Source: Candidatus Omnitrophota bacterium | Lineage (GTDB): Bacteria; Omnitrophota; Gorgyraeia; B26-G9 | Direction: 5' to 3' | DNA length: 7,328 nt | Assembly: GCA_003645745.1 (NCBI GenBank) | Contig: QNCH01000079.1 | Location: 1-7,328 of the forward strand | Shown: in pieces, positions 1 through 6,500 of the stretch | Layout: each line of letters begins with the position of its first letter | Position numbering within the stretch: the stretch's first letter is position 1 | The notes under the pieces: model-generated | What the model was told of the DNA's origin: nothing | Seen by the model: only the letters and a program-made list of their open reading frames with translations | Databases searched by the model: none | Translations under genes and position numbers: made by a program

Positions 1-1285
1 CAACCGGCCGCAGCGAATACCCCATCCAAAACAGTAACTGCCGCATTATGGGTAAAGCTTTATATCCAGGGGTGATAAACATTCTCTTTAGAACATCTTT
101 CAATTGAGGAGGAAAATCCTTAAACTTTTGGCGCGATTTTAAATCTTTGTTTGCATCCTCAATATCTTGCATTTCGATGTATCTTCCTGTATCTGCTGTT
201 TGCGCATTCTTAACATAAAATAATAATTCCGACATTATCCCAGTCTTATATTGCTGCAAAACATCAAAAAATTCCGTAAATCGTCCATGTTGTTCCACAG
301 CATCTAACATATTTTTAAAATCTGTCCATAAAATCTTTTCCAGATTTTTATTTTCCTGAACTAACTCCTCAAGAACATAATCTTCAAAACTATCCATAAA
401 CAGACTGAATCTTTTTTCATTTTCTACTTTTACAACCAAATTTTCTATGTTTTTTAATGCTTGATAAAAAGGATAAAACTTCTTATTCAATATTTCCTTT
501 ATTGCCCTGCTTGAGACATAATAAACATTGTTCTCTCCCTGAATTAAACTATTAATTAATAAAGCAGGAACACCTTCCTGTTTAAGACTTGTTTTTATCT
601 CTTCTGCCGACATATTTTTTAATAACCTTAATTTTGCATTCAAATCAAGCACCTGATAAATAGGGCTGACAACTTTCGCGTAATCAGTTATTTCCGTTAT
701 CCCCTGTGCTTCAAGAAGTTTCAAATACTCAGTATATTTTTTTTGTATACTAACAAATTTGGCCATTATTACCAATATCGGATTTTTTAAATCATGAAAA
801 ATATCTCTAAACTTTTCCTCAGTATCTGTATCTATTTCAAGTGGAAATATAGTAAGCTCTCCAATAGAAACACTTTGCGTTTTGACCAAATTCTTCACTC
901 CTTCAGGCGATTCTACTGATTCATAACAACAAAAATATCCACCATCCTGCCTAAAAATTACTGCCCCATCCTCCATATGCTCAATAATCCTAATATCCGC
1001 GCCAAATTCCCTATTTATTTTTGATTCAATAGCAACCTTCTGATTAGAAGCATACCTTACCTGCTTAAAACGCCAATAAGCCTGACTTATGCAAAGAGTA
1101 CTCTTAAAAGCTTCTGGAAACAAATGATCATTTATCTGCACTGATGGGGAAAGTAAGCCCTTATCCTGTATTAGGCCAAAACAATATCCATCAGCAGCCC
1201 AGAATAGCTGAAAAGATAAAAAAATAGATACAACCATAAAAGCAATAGCTTTAAGCCGCATTTTAAATTTTAAAATATTAAACAT
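1..1285 (-). CDS. Exported protein of unknown family with a histidine-kinase-like H-box (partial, 3' end missing)
   Basis: Reading the minus strand from the ATG at 1285 gives 428 codons without a stop, running off the left edge, so the gene is 3'-truncated by the window. Residues 1-37 look like a signal peptide or anchor: a basic start (FNILKFKMRLK), a hydrophobic run at about 13-31, then AADGYCFG with possible cleavage near residues 31-37. At 159-172 the sequence FRDIFHDLKNPILV resembles the phospho-acceptor H-box of HisKA domains (H164). No ATPase motifs appear in the visible part, and the remaining roughly 250 residues are charged and probably helical. There is no strong Shine-Dalgarno before the ATG at 1285. 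A second Met at codon 9 (1261) would also keep the hydrophobic segment. The gene lies 215 nt downstream of hydA on the same strand, separated by repeat sequence, so it is probably its own unit. I do not recognise the family; kinase activity is not supported. Confidence 0.8.
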   Translation of the reverse strand, partial: MFNILKFKMRLKAIAFMVVSIFLSFQLFWAADGYCFGLIQDKGLLSPSVQINDHLFPEAFKSTLCISQAYWRFKQVRYASNQKVAIESKINREFGADIRIIEHMEDGAVIFRQDGGYFCCYESVESPEGVKNLVKTQSVSIGELTIFPLEIDTDTEEKFRDIFHDLKNPILVIMAKFVSIQKKYTEYLKLLEAQGITEITDYAKVVSPIYQVLDLNAKLRLLKNMSAEEIKTSLKQEGVPALLINSLIQGENNVYYVSSRAIKEILNKKFYPFYQALKNIENLVVKVENEKRFSLFMDSFEDYVLEELVQENKNLEKILWTDFKNMLDAVEQHGRFTEFFDVLQQYKTGIMSELLFYVKNAQTADTGRYIEMQDIEDANKDLKSRQKFKDFPPQLKDVLKRMFITPGYKALPIMRQLLFWMGYSLRPV

Positions 1286-1307
1286 AATCACACTTTTTTT
1301 CGTTAGT

Positions 1308-1460
1308 TATACTCAAATCTCTGTACTGTAGATTGGAACATTCTGATTGAGCCAAACCGCAGGCGCAGCTTGCTGCGTTGAGGTTTGGAGATAGAAGAAC
1401 GTTTCAAGATGCGGTGCAGGGGAACGTCATAAAATTGCAAACCTATTACGTTTGAGTATA
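1308..1460. repeat. Hairpin-forming TA-flanked repeat, copy 1 (one arm shortened)
   Basis: The element begins TATACTCAAA and ends TTTGAGTATA, so its termini are inverted repeats carrying a TA on each side. Its reverse complement aligns with the 183-bp copy at 6318-6500: the first 29 bases match at 28 positions, CCGCAT and TGAAACGTTCTT are shared further in, and both have a central GC-rich hairpin (here 1361-1380). The arm from 1371 to 1460 is 90 nt, full length, but the arm from 1308 to 1370 is only 63 nt. It has lost about 28 nt internal to the terminus, including the TTTGCAA segment. Differences from the other copy are mostly transitions, as expected of an old repeat. No open reading frame fits inside. 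It fills most of the gap between hydA and the next gene. Confidence 0.8.
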
Positions 1461-1474
1461 TACTCAAACGTAAT
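1445..1474. repeat. 30-bp perfect palindrome: two element ends abutting over a shared TA
   Basis: Positions 1445-1474 read the same on both strands, ATTACGTTTGAGTATA followed by TACTCAAACGTAAT. The left half is the terminus of repeat copy 1. The right half (1459-1474) is the same terminus in the opposite orientation, after which similarity stops. It therefore looks like the remnant of a second element inserted at the flanking TA of the first. It lies 26 bp past the hydA stop and could fold in the transcript, but no U-tract follows on the minus strand, so it is not a classical terminator. Confidence 0.75.
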
Positions 1475-1500
1475 TAATGACTGAATGCATTAATCACCAT

Positions 1501-3246
1501 TTATTTTTTATACTCAGGCCGTGGGACATATTTAGTATGTAACAAATGATGAGCCTTTTCACTAAGCGGCGCGTCTAAGTATTCTTTGTACAATTTTTTT
1601 ACAAATGGATTATCATGAGAACAGCGAACCTCGCATTTTTGGTCATCATCATAAAGTGCCTCGGTTCTAAGACGCCTGACTTCATTGGTTACACCATAAG
1701 GCTGCCCTCCACCGCCTATGCACCCGCCTGGACAAGCCATAACCTCAACAAAATGATATGGCAATGGATCACCATTTTTCTTTGCTTGTTTAATTTTATT
1801 CAAAACTTCTCCAACATTACCTAATCCATGAGCTACTGCAATCTTGATCTCAATATTATTAATCATTACTGATGTTTCTTTTATTCCTTCAAGGCCGCGA
1901 ACATTTTTAAATTCTACTTTTTTAAGATTTTCGCCAGTCACAAAATAATATGCTGTTCTTAATGCTGCTTCCATTACACCGCCTGTTGTTCCAAAAATAG
2001 TTCCAGCGCCTGAGTAATCGCCCATTAAATGATCAGGCTCTTCATCTTCAAGTGAAGAAAAATCAATACCTGCCTGTTTAATCATCCGTATTAACTCACG
2101 AGTTGTTAAGACATAATCAGTCCCTTGATATCCTGAGGCGAACATTTCTTCAGCGCGGGAAATTTCATATTTCTTCGCTGTACATGGCATAATAGAAATA
2201 ACTTTCATTTTACCAGGATCAATCTTATTCTTTTCAGCATAATATGTTTTACATAAAGTACCCATTATTTCCTGAGGAGACTTTGTGGAAGAAAAATGTT
2301 CAATCATATCCGCATGAAACTTTTCCATAAAATCAACCCATGATGGGCAACAAGTTGTAATTAATGGTAACGCGCCCTTTTTATGAACAAATCTTTGAAC
2401 AAACTCAGTGGCCTCTTCCATAATCGTAACATCTGCTGAAAAATTTGTATCAAAAACCACTTGAAAACCTAAACGCCTTAATGCAGCATATATTTTTTTC
2501 GTTAAATTCGTTCCAACAGGAAACCCAAAACCTTCACCAATCGCAACCCTGACAGACGGCGCTATCTGGACAAGACAAAACTTATCAGGATCCTGAAGTT
2601 CTTCCCACACCTGGCGTGTCTGATCATGTTCAAAAATTGCTCCTGTTGGGCAATGCGCTGAACACTGGCCGCAGCGCACACAAGGAGAATCCGCAAGTTG
2701 AATATCTCCAGCCGGAGCCATCCGGATATTAATGCCTCTGTCTAAAAATGATAATGCCCAAACATTTTGTATCTGCTGACAAACCTCAATGCACCTTCCA
2801 CAGCCTATACATTTTGCTGGGTCAACGTCAATTGTTCCTGTGCTTAAATCTTTTGGTACTTCACGAACAATTTTATTAAATGATTCTTCTCTTATCGCAA
2901 AATCAGCAACCAGAGACTGCAATTCACAATCATTATTCCTGCCGCAAGTTAAACAATCATTAGGATGGTTTGACAAAATCAGCTCAAGCACTGTCCTTCT
3001 AACCTCAACTAATTCCGGATCGTGAGTATTAACTTTCATCCCTTCAGTCATTTCTGTACAGCAAGACCTTAACATTTTATTAGATCCTTCAACTTTAACA
3101 ATGCAAAGCCCGCAAGCTCCGGAAGGAGCAAGATCTTTATGTTTACACAAGGTCGGTATTTTAACTTGAACCTGTTCCGCGACTTCAAGAATTGTCAAAC
3201 CTTTTTCAAATTCAACTTCAATATTATTTATAAATGCTTTTAACAT
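1501..3246 (-). CDS. hydA: [FeFe] hydrogenase catalytic subunit HydA (HndD type, M3 architecture)
   Basis: This is the catalytic subunit, which reduces protons or oxidises H2 at the H-cluster. The 581 residues have the M3 layout. They start with a plant-type [2Fe-2S] domain (C34, C45, C48, C62/63), then the His-Cys3 [4Fe-4S] site (H94, C98, C101, C107) and two ferredoxin [4Fe-4S] motifs (C146/149/152/156 and C189/192/195/199). The H-cluster domain carries TTCCPSW (297-303), MPCTAKKYE (353-361) and EVMACPGGCIGGGGQP (501-516). The ligand cysteines are C300, C355, C505 and C509, and C299 is the proton-relay cysteine. The first motif has Thr where TSCCPxW is usual. There is no signal peptide, so it is cytoplasmic, and no extra C-terminal [2Fe-2S] domain as in Thermotoga HydA. 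The start is supported by GGGGAGGGG 7 nt before the ATG. It lies 23 nt after hydB as the last gene of an hndABCD-like operon. The maturases HydE, HydF and HydG are not in this window. Confidence 0.97.
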   Translation of the reverse strand: MLKAFINNIEVEFEKGLTILEVAEQVQVKIPTLCKHKDLAPSGACGLCIVKVEGSNKMLRSCCTEMTEGMKVNTHDPELVEVRRTVLELILSNHPNDCLTCGRNNDCELQSLVADFAIREESFNKIVREVPKDLSTGTIDVDPAKCIGCGRCIEVCQQIQNVWALSFLDRGINIRMAPAGDIQLADSPCVRCGQCSAHCPTGAIFEHDQTRQVWEELQDPDKFCLVQIAPSVRVAIGEGFGFPVGTNLTKKIYAALRRLGFQVVFDTNFSADVTIMEEATEFVQRFVHKKGALPLITTCCPSWVDFMEKFHADMIEHFSSTKSPQEIMGTLCKTYYAEKNKIDPGKMKVISIMPCTAKKYEISRAEEMFASGYQGTDYVLTTRELIRMIKQAGIDFSSLEDEEPDHLMGDYSGAGTIFGTTGGVMEAALRTAYYFVTGENLKKVEFKNVRGLEGIKETSVMINNIEIKIAVAHGLGNVGEVLNKIKQAKKNGDPLPYHFVEVMACPGGCIGGGGQPYGVTNEVRRLRTEALYDDDQKCEVRCSHDNPFVKKLYKEYLDAPLSEKAHHLLHTKYVPRPEYKK

Positions 3247-3269
3247 TCTATTGCCCCTCCCCTGATTCT

Positions 3270-5018
3270 CTATCTGCTTATAGCTTCAAATTTACATACA
3301 TCAAAACACTGTCCGCATTTAACGCATTTTTCCTGATTAATCATAAAACCGTTATCTCGATCACCATCAATGGCATCAACCGGACATTTTTTTTGACAAA
3401 GGCCGCAGTGTTTACATTTGTCTTCAATAATCTCATAAATAAATAATAACTCACATTTTCCTGATTTACATCTTCTGTCAACAATATGCTCTTTATATTC
3501 TTCTTCAAAATATTTCAATGTTGTTAAAACAGGATTTGAAGCAGTTTGCCCCAAACCGCAAAGAGATGCTTTTTGCATTGCCTTGGAAATGCGTTTTAAT
3601 TGATCAACATGATCACAAGAAGCCCTGCCCTCAGAAATATCTGTTAATAAATCTAACATTTGTTTGCCGCCGATTCGACACGGAGCACATTTACCGCAAG
3701 ATTCATCAACACAAAACTTTAAATAAAATTTTGCAATGTCTACCATACAATCATCCTCATCCATAACAATCATTCCGCCAGAGCCCATAATCGATCCTAA
3801 TTTTTGCAAACCTTCATAATCAATACAAGTATCAAAAAATTCTTCTGGGATAACACCCCCTGACGGGCCGCCTGTCTGAACAGCTTTAATTTTTTTATTA
3901 TTTAAAACACCCCCGCCAATATCATAAATAATTTCCTTTAAAGTAATTCCCATAGGAATTTCAATCAGGCTGGAATTTTTAACCTTCCCTGTTAGGGCAA
4001 AAACCTTTGTACCCGCGCATTTTTCTGTCCCAATATTAGAAAACCTTTTTCCGCCATTTAATAAAATCTGTGCTATATTCGCGAGTGTTTCAACATTATT
4101 AATAACAGTTGGCTTTCCCCATAATCCATTAATCGTAGGATAGGGAGGGCGAGGGCTCGGGCATCCGCGTTTACCTTCTATTGAAGCAATTAAGGCTGTT
4201 TCTTCACCACAAACAAAAGCGCCGGCACCTAAACGAATTCCCAAATCAAAAGAAAAATCTGTTCCAAGAATATTTTTGCCTAACAATCCCTTTTGATGGG
4301 CTTGTTCAATTGCCATCTCTACGCGTGAAATAGCAAGAGGATATTCTGCTCTGATATAAAGATATCCTTTTTTTGCTCCTATAGCAAACGCTGCGATAAT
4401 CATCCCTTCAATCACAGAATGCGGATCGCCTTCTAAAACACTTCGGTCCATATACGCTCCGGGGTCTCCTTCATCTCCATTACAAATAATAAATTTTGTA
4501 TCTGTCTGTTGAGATTTAGCAAAATTCCATTTCATCCAGGTAGGAAACCCGCCTCCACCTCGTCCACATAAACCACTTATCTTTAATTCTTCGATAACTT
4601 TATCCCGATTATTTTCCTCTAATACTTTTTTTAATCCCTTGTAACCATCAAATTTAAGATAATCATCAATGCTTTCAGGATCAATAATACCGCAATTTCT
4701 AAGGACAATACGCATCTGTTTATCTTTAGGATCAACTAAAAGATCTTTAACTGTATCGTCTTTTACAATGGAGATACGAACAATACGATCAATATCACTT
4801 TCTTCGATTTTTACATAAGTAATATTATCCGGCAAAATTCTGGCCACAACACCTTTATTATAAAAATTAATGTCAGCAACTCTAACAACTTGAACATCAT
4901 CTTCTAATCCGCGCTCACGCAAACTGTTAAGAAATAAATCATATATACGTGATGTTCTGTTTCCAGTATTTGTATCTTTAATCATGATAATTTTCTTATA
5001 TTTACCCATTTTTCCCAT
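3270..5018 (-). CDS. hydB: HydB/NuoF-like NAD(H)- and FMN-binding subunit of the [FeFe] hydrogenase (HndC type), with degenerate N-terminal domain
   Basis: HydB is the flavin subunit that exchanges electrons with NAD(P)H and passes them to HydA. In order it has an N-terminal thioredoxin-fold region (about 7-95), then the NuoF core with GRGGGGFPTWMKW (152-164), GDEGDPGAYMDR (181-192) and the glycine-rich GAGAFVCGEETAL (264-276). The N3-type [4Fe-4S] site follows (C441, C444, C447, C487), then a C517/C522 pair and a C-terminal 2x[4Fe-4S] ferredoxin domain (C535/538/541/545 and C565/568/571/575). The N-terminal domain usually carries a [2Fe-2S] cluster, but here the positions expected to hold cysteines read DTNTGNRTS and RVADINFYNKG, so no ligand remains. 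The numbering uses the ATG at 5018. The ATG at 5009 (codon 4) has better ribosome-binding spacing and may be the true start. The gene overlaps the upstream TrxFd gene by 17 nt, or 8 nt from the inner ATG, suggesting translational coupling. Confidence 0.95.
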   Translation of the reverse strand: MGKMGKYKKIIMIKDTNTGNRTSRIYDLFLNSLRERGLEDDVQVVRVADINFYNKGVVARILPDNITYVKIEESDIDRIVRISIVKDDTVKDLLVDPKDKQMRIVLRNCGIIDPESIDDYLKFDGYKGLKKVLEENNRDKVIEELKISGLCGRGGGGFPTWMKWNFAKSQQTDTKFIICNGDEGDPGAYMDRSVLEGDPHSVIEGMIIAAFAIGAKKGYLYIRAEYPLAISRVEMAIEQAHQKGLLGKNILGTDFSFDLGIRLGAGAFVCGEETALIASIEGKRGCPSPRPPYPTINGLWGKPTVINNVETLANIAQILLNGGKRFSNIGTEKCAGTKVFALTGKVKNSSLIEIPMGITLKEIIYDIGGGVLNNKKIKAVQTGGPSGGVIPEEFFDTCIDYEGLQKLGSIMGSGGMIVMDEDDCMVDIAKFYLKFCVDESCGKCAPCRIGGKQMLDLLTDISEGRASCDHVDQLKRISKAMQKASLCGLGQTASNPVLTTLKYFEEEYKEHIVDRRCKSGKCELLFIYEIIEDKCKHCGLCQKKCPVDAIDGDRDNGFMINQEKCVKCGQCFDVCKFEAISR

Positions 5019-5367
5019 CCTTTACAGCCACTAAATAAATACAATCATTTAACAGTTTTTTACCGATAATATGTTGTTGAATGATCAAATTTGCGATATC
5101 CGCATCTACTTTCCCGTACATAACCTGCGGCATATTTTCTACTTTTACCTCAACAAGCGGCTCAGCGTAACATTTCCCTACGCACCCGGTTTTTATTACC
5201 TTAATATCTAAGCCATTTTCTTTTACAGCCTTTTTAATTGTCTCCATCACCACATCTGCCCCAGCCGCGATCCCGCATGTACTCATTCCCACCTTAACCC
5301 AATTTTTAATCTCTTTTTCTTCTTTGCTTGTCTCTTGATCAAAATTTTTCAATGTCAATTTTGTCAT
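5002..5367 (-). CDS. hndB: Small thioredoxin-like [2Fe-2S] ferredoxin subunit (HndB family)
   Basis: This 121-residue soluble protein matches the HndB / thioredoxin-like ferredoxin pattern: VGMSTCGIAAGADVVM at 26-41, then TGCVGKCYAEPLVEV at 60-74, the typical Cys-x3-Cys half of the site. Related domains sit at the N-terminus of HydB or the C-terminus of some HydC proteins. Here it is separate, between hydC and hydB, exactly as hndB lies in hndABCD operons. The cysteines are C31, C62, C66 and C109. The usual second cysteine of the first half is absent (CGIAAGA), so the four-cysteine [2Fe-2S] site is incomplete unless C109 or another residue replaces it. Residues 1-22 are charged and variable. 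AAGGGAAG lies 5 nt before the ATG. The gene starts 27 nt after hydC and its end overlaps hydB. By inference it is an electron-transfer or structural subunit of the complex. Confidence 0.9.
   Translation of the reverse strand: MTKLTLKNFDQETSKEEKEIKNWVKVGMSTCGIAAGADVVMETIKKAVKENGLDIKVIKTGCVGKCYAEPLVEVKVENMPQVMYGKVDADIANLIIQQHIIGKKLLNDCIYLVAVKDGKNG
5018..5023 (-). promoter_or_regulatory. Ribosome binding site that favours the inner hydB start
   Basis: The minus strand reads AAAGGA at 5023-5018. It is 8 nt upstream of the ATG at 5009 but touches the ATG at 5018, which leaves no spacer. Spacing therefore favours initiation at 5009, shortening HydB by three residues to 579. Confidence 0.55.
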
Positions 5368-5394
5368 AATTACTTCCCTTAATTTAGTTACCGA

Positions 5395-6270
5395 TTACCT
5401 ACAACTTGTTTTTTCTTCTTTATTAGTATATTCAGCGATTATTTCAACCAAATCATCCGCTTTTAAATTTCCATAAATTTTCCCATCAATCATAATAACC
5501 GGAGCTAATCCGCAACACCCCAGACACCTGACACTTTGCAGTTGAAATATTCCATCTTGTGTTATTTCTCCATCCTCAATGGTTAAAATATCTTTAATTT
5601 TTTTAAACAATTGCGGAGCGCCTTTTAAATAACAAGCTGTTCCCATACAGATTGAAATAATATGTTTACCAGGCGGCTCAAGTTTAAAATAATTATAAAA
5701 TGAAATTACCTCATAAATCCTTGCCAAAGGAATATTCAAACAACGAGTTAAATCAAAAGCAATGCCGCGGGGAATATACCCATAATAATTTTGCACCTCA
5801 TGAAGGATCATAATTAAGTTACCTTCTTTGCCTTCCCACTTTTTGATCAAATTTTCTACCATCTCCGTATCTTTATAATGCTGCGAACTTCTTTTTTGCA
5901 AACAAGCGCTAATATTGTTTAATAATTGTTTATAATTAATTGGTTTTTCGATCACATTTTTATCCTGTAAATTAATCTGATTAAATTTTGTTTCATTAGA
6001 AAATTTTTTACGTTCCTCAATAATTTTAATAATTGGAATATCTTTTATTGCCGCGTCAGCAGTTATTGCTTTTACTATCCTTAAACCTTCAGTCTTATAA
6101 GTCATCATCATATCAAGAAGGATTAAATCAGGAAATTCTTCTTTTACTTTTTGAAAACCCTCTTGCCCATTGCAGGCAGTATTCACAAGATACCCTTTAG
6201 ACTCAAGAAATATTTTTGTTGATTTAACAAAAGCACAATTATTATCAATTAATAAAATTTTATACCGCAC
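5395..6270 (-). CDS. hydC: Response-regulator receiver domain fused to HydC/NuoE-like [2Fe-2S] hydrogenase subunit (HndA type)
   Basis: The protein has 291 residues, against about 160 for a plain HydC/HndA, because of an N-terminal CheY-like receiver (1-124). The receiver keeps D9, the phospho-acceptor D53 (LILLDMMM) and K109 (EKPI). The second acidic residue is N10, and the usual Thr/Ser switch position reads Ile84 (PIIKII), so phosphorylation signalling may be weakened. From about 130 the NuoE domain follows: a helical part (HEVQNYYGYIPRGIAFDL, 157-174) and the [2Fe-2S] ligands C208, C213, C249 and C253 (CMGTAC and CLGCC). HydC carries electrons within the HydABC/Hnd complex in the cytoplasm. 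The start is GTG at 6270, supported by GGAGGGG 5 nt upstream. It is the first gene of the hydrogenase operon, 27 nt before hndB. No histidine kinase gene is visible here, so the receiver's input is unknown. Confidence 0.93.
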   Translation of the reverse strand: MRYKILLIDNNCAFVKSTKIFLESKGYLVNTACNGQEGFQKVKEEFPDLILLDMMMTYKTEGLRIVKAITADAAIKDIPIIKIIEERKKFSNETKFNQINLQDKNVIEKPINYKQLLNNISACLQKRSSQHYKDTEMVENLIKKWEGKEGNLIMILHEVQNYYGYIPRGIAFDLTRCLNIPLARIYEVISFYNYFKLEPPGKHIISICMGTACYLKGAPQLFKKIKDILTIEDGEITQDGIFQLQSVRCLGCCGLAPVIMIDGKIYGNLKADDLVEIIAEYTNKEEKTSCR

Positions 6271-6275
6271 CTTTT

Positions 6276-6282
6276 CCCCTCC
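6276..6282 (-). promoter_or_regulatory. Strong Shine-Dalgarno fixing the GTG start of the receiver-HydC gene
   Basis: The minus strand reads GGAGGGG, then AAAAG, then GTG at 6270. The near-perfect site and 5-nt spacer support the non-ATG start, and the translation from there begins with a normal receiver first strand (RYKILLIDN). Confidence 0.75.
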
Positions 6283-6313
6283 ATTCTTTTCTAAATATTT
6301 TTTTAAGCTTCTT

Positions 6314-6343
6314 TTTATATACTCAAACGTAATCGGTTTGCAA
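6314..6343 (-). promoter_or_regulatory. Possible promoter of the hydrogenase operon formed at the repeat's edge
   Basis: On the minus strand TTGCAA (6343-6338, 4 of 6 to the -35 consensus) is followed after 18 nt by TATAAA (6319-6314, 5 of 6 to the -10 consensus). The -35 lies in the repeat's terminal inverted repeat. The -10 straddles its outer edge, with TA from the element and TAAA from the flank. Transcription would start near 6307, leaving a leader of about 37 nt. No Rex-like site is seen here. The spacing is slightly long and AT-rich DNA gives such matches by chance. Confidence 0.35.
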
Positions 6344-6500
6344 TTTCAGGACATCTCCTCACGCCGCATTCTGAAACGTTCTTGCTCGGCAAATCCTTAG
6401 GCGTAGCGAGCTGCGCCTGCGCTTTGACTTAAGTCAAAACGTTCAAACCTATCACACAGGGAAACGCCTGAATTTTGCAAACCGATTACATCTGAGTATA
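6318..6500. repeat. Hairpin-forming TA-flanked repeat, copy 2 (full length, 183 bp)
   Basis: The terminal inverted repeats are 6318-6350 and 6467-6500, about 33 nt each and nearly identical, beginning TATACTCA on both strands. The centre (6399-6418) is the hairpin AGGCGTAGC-GA-GCTGCGCCT. Its midpoint, 6408.5, almost equals the midpoint of the element, 6409. AACGTT at 6375-6380 and at 6438-6443 also mirror each other about that centre, so the whole element can fold as one long imperfect stem. A further perfect 16-bp palindrome, TTTGACTTAAGTCAAA, is at 6423-6438. It encodes no protein. The ends and TA flanks resemble non-autonomous IS630/mariner-type miniature elements, which is an inference. 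It overlaps the last 15 bases of rex. Confidence 0.85.

Noticed and set aside
1473..1494. Inverted repeat ATTAATG / CATTAAT just past hydA, as a possible terminator
   Set aside because: The stem is 7 bp and AT-only with an 8-nt loop, and no U-tract follows it on the minus strand. I see no convincing terminator for the hydrogenase operon.
1509..1518. TATACTCAGG inside the last codons of hydA, resembling a repeat terminus
   Set aside because: Only TATACTCAG matches the family end; similarity stops at once, no partner end is placed correctly, and the encoded ending (RPEYKK) is plausible for HydA.
1615..1824. Plus-strand open frames such as 1615-1824, 2789-3025, 3234-3446, 3518-3766 and 6170-6400
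   Set aside because: They lie antisense within well-supported hydrogenase genes (or run from one into the adjoining repeat), have no recognisable domains and no good ribosome binding sites.
6318..6500. Repeat considered as a CRISPR unit, riboswitch or ncRNA gene
   Set aside because: There is no regular repeat-spacer array and no recognised riboswitch motif; terminal inverted repeats, TA flanks and related copies elsewhere in the window are better explained by a mobile repeat.
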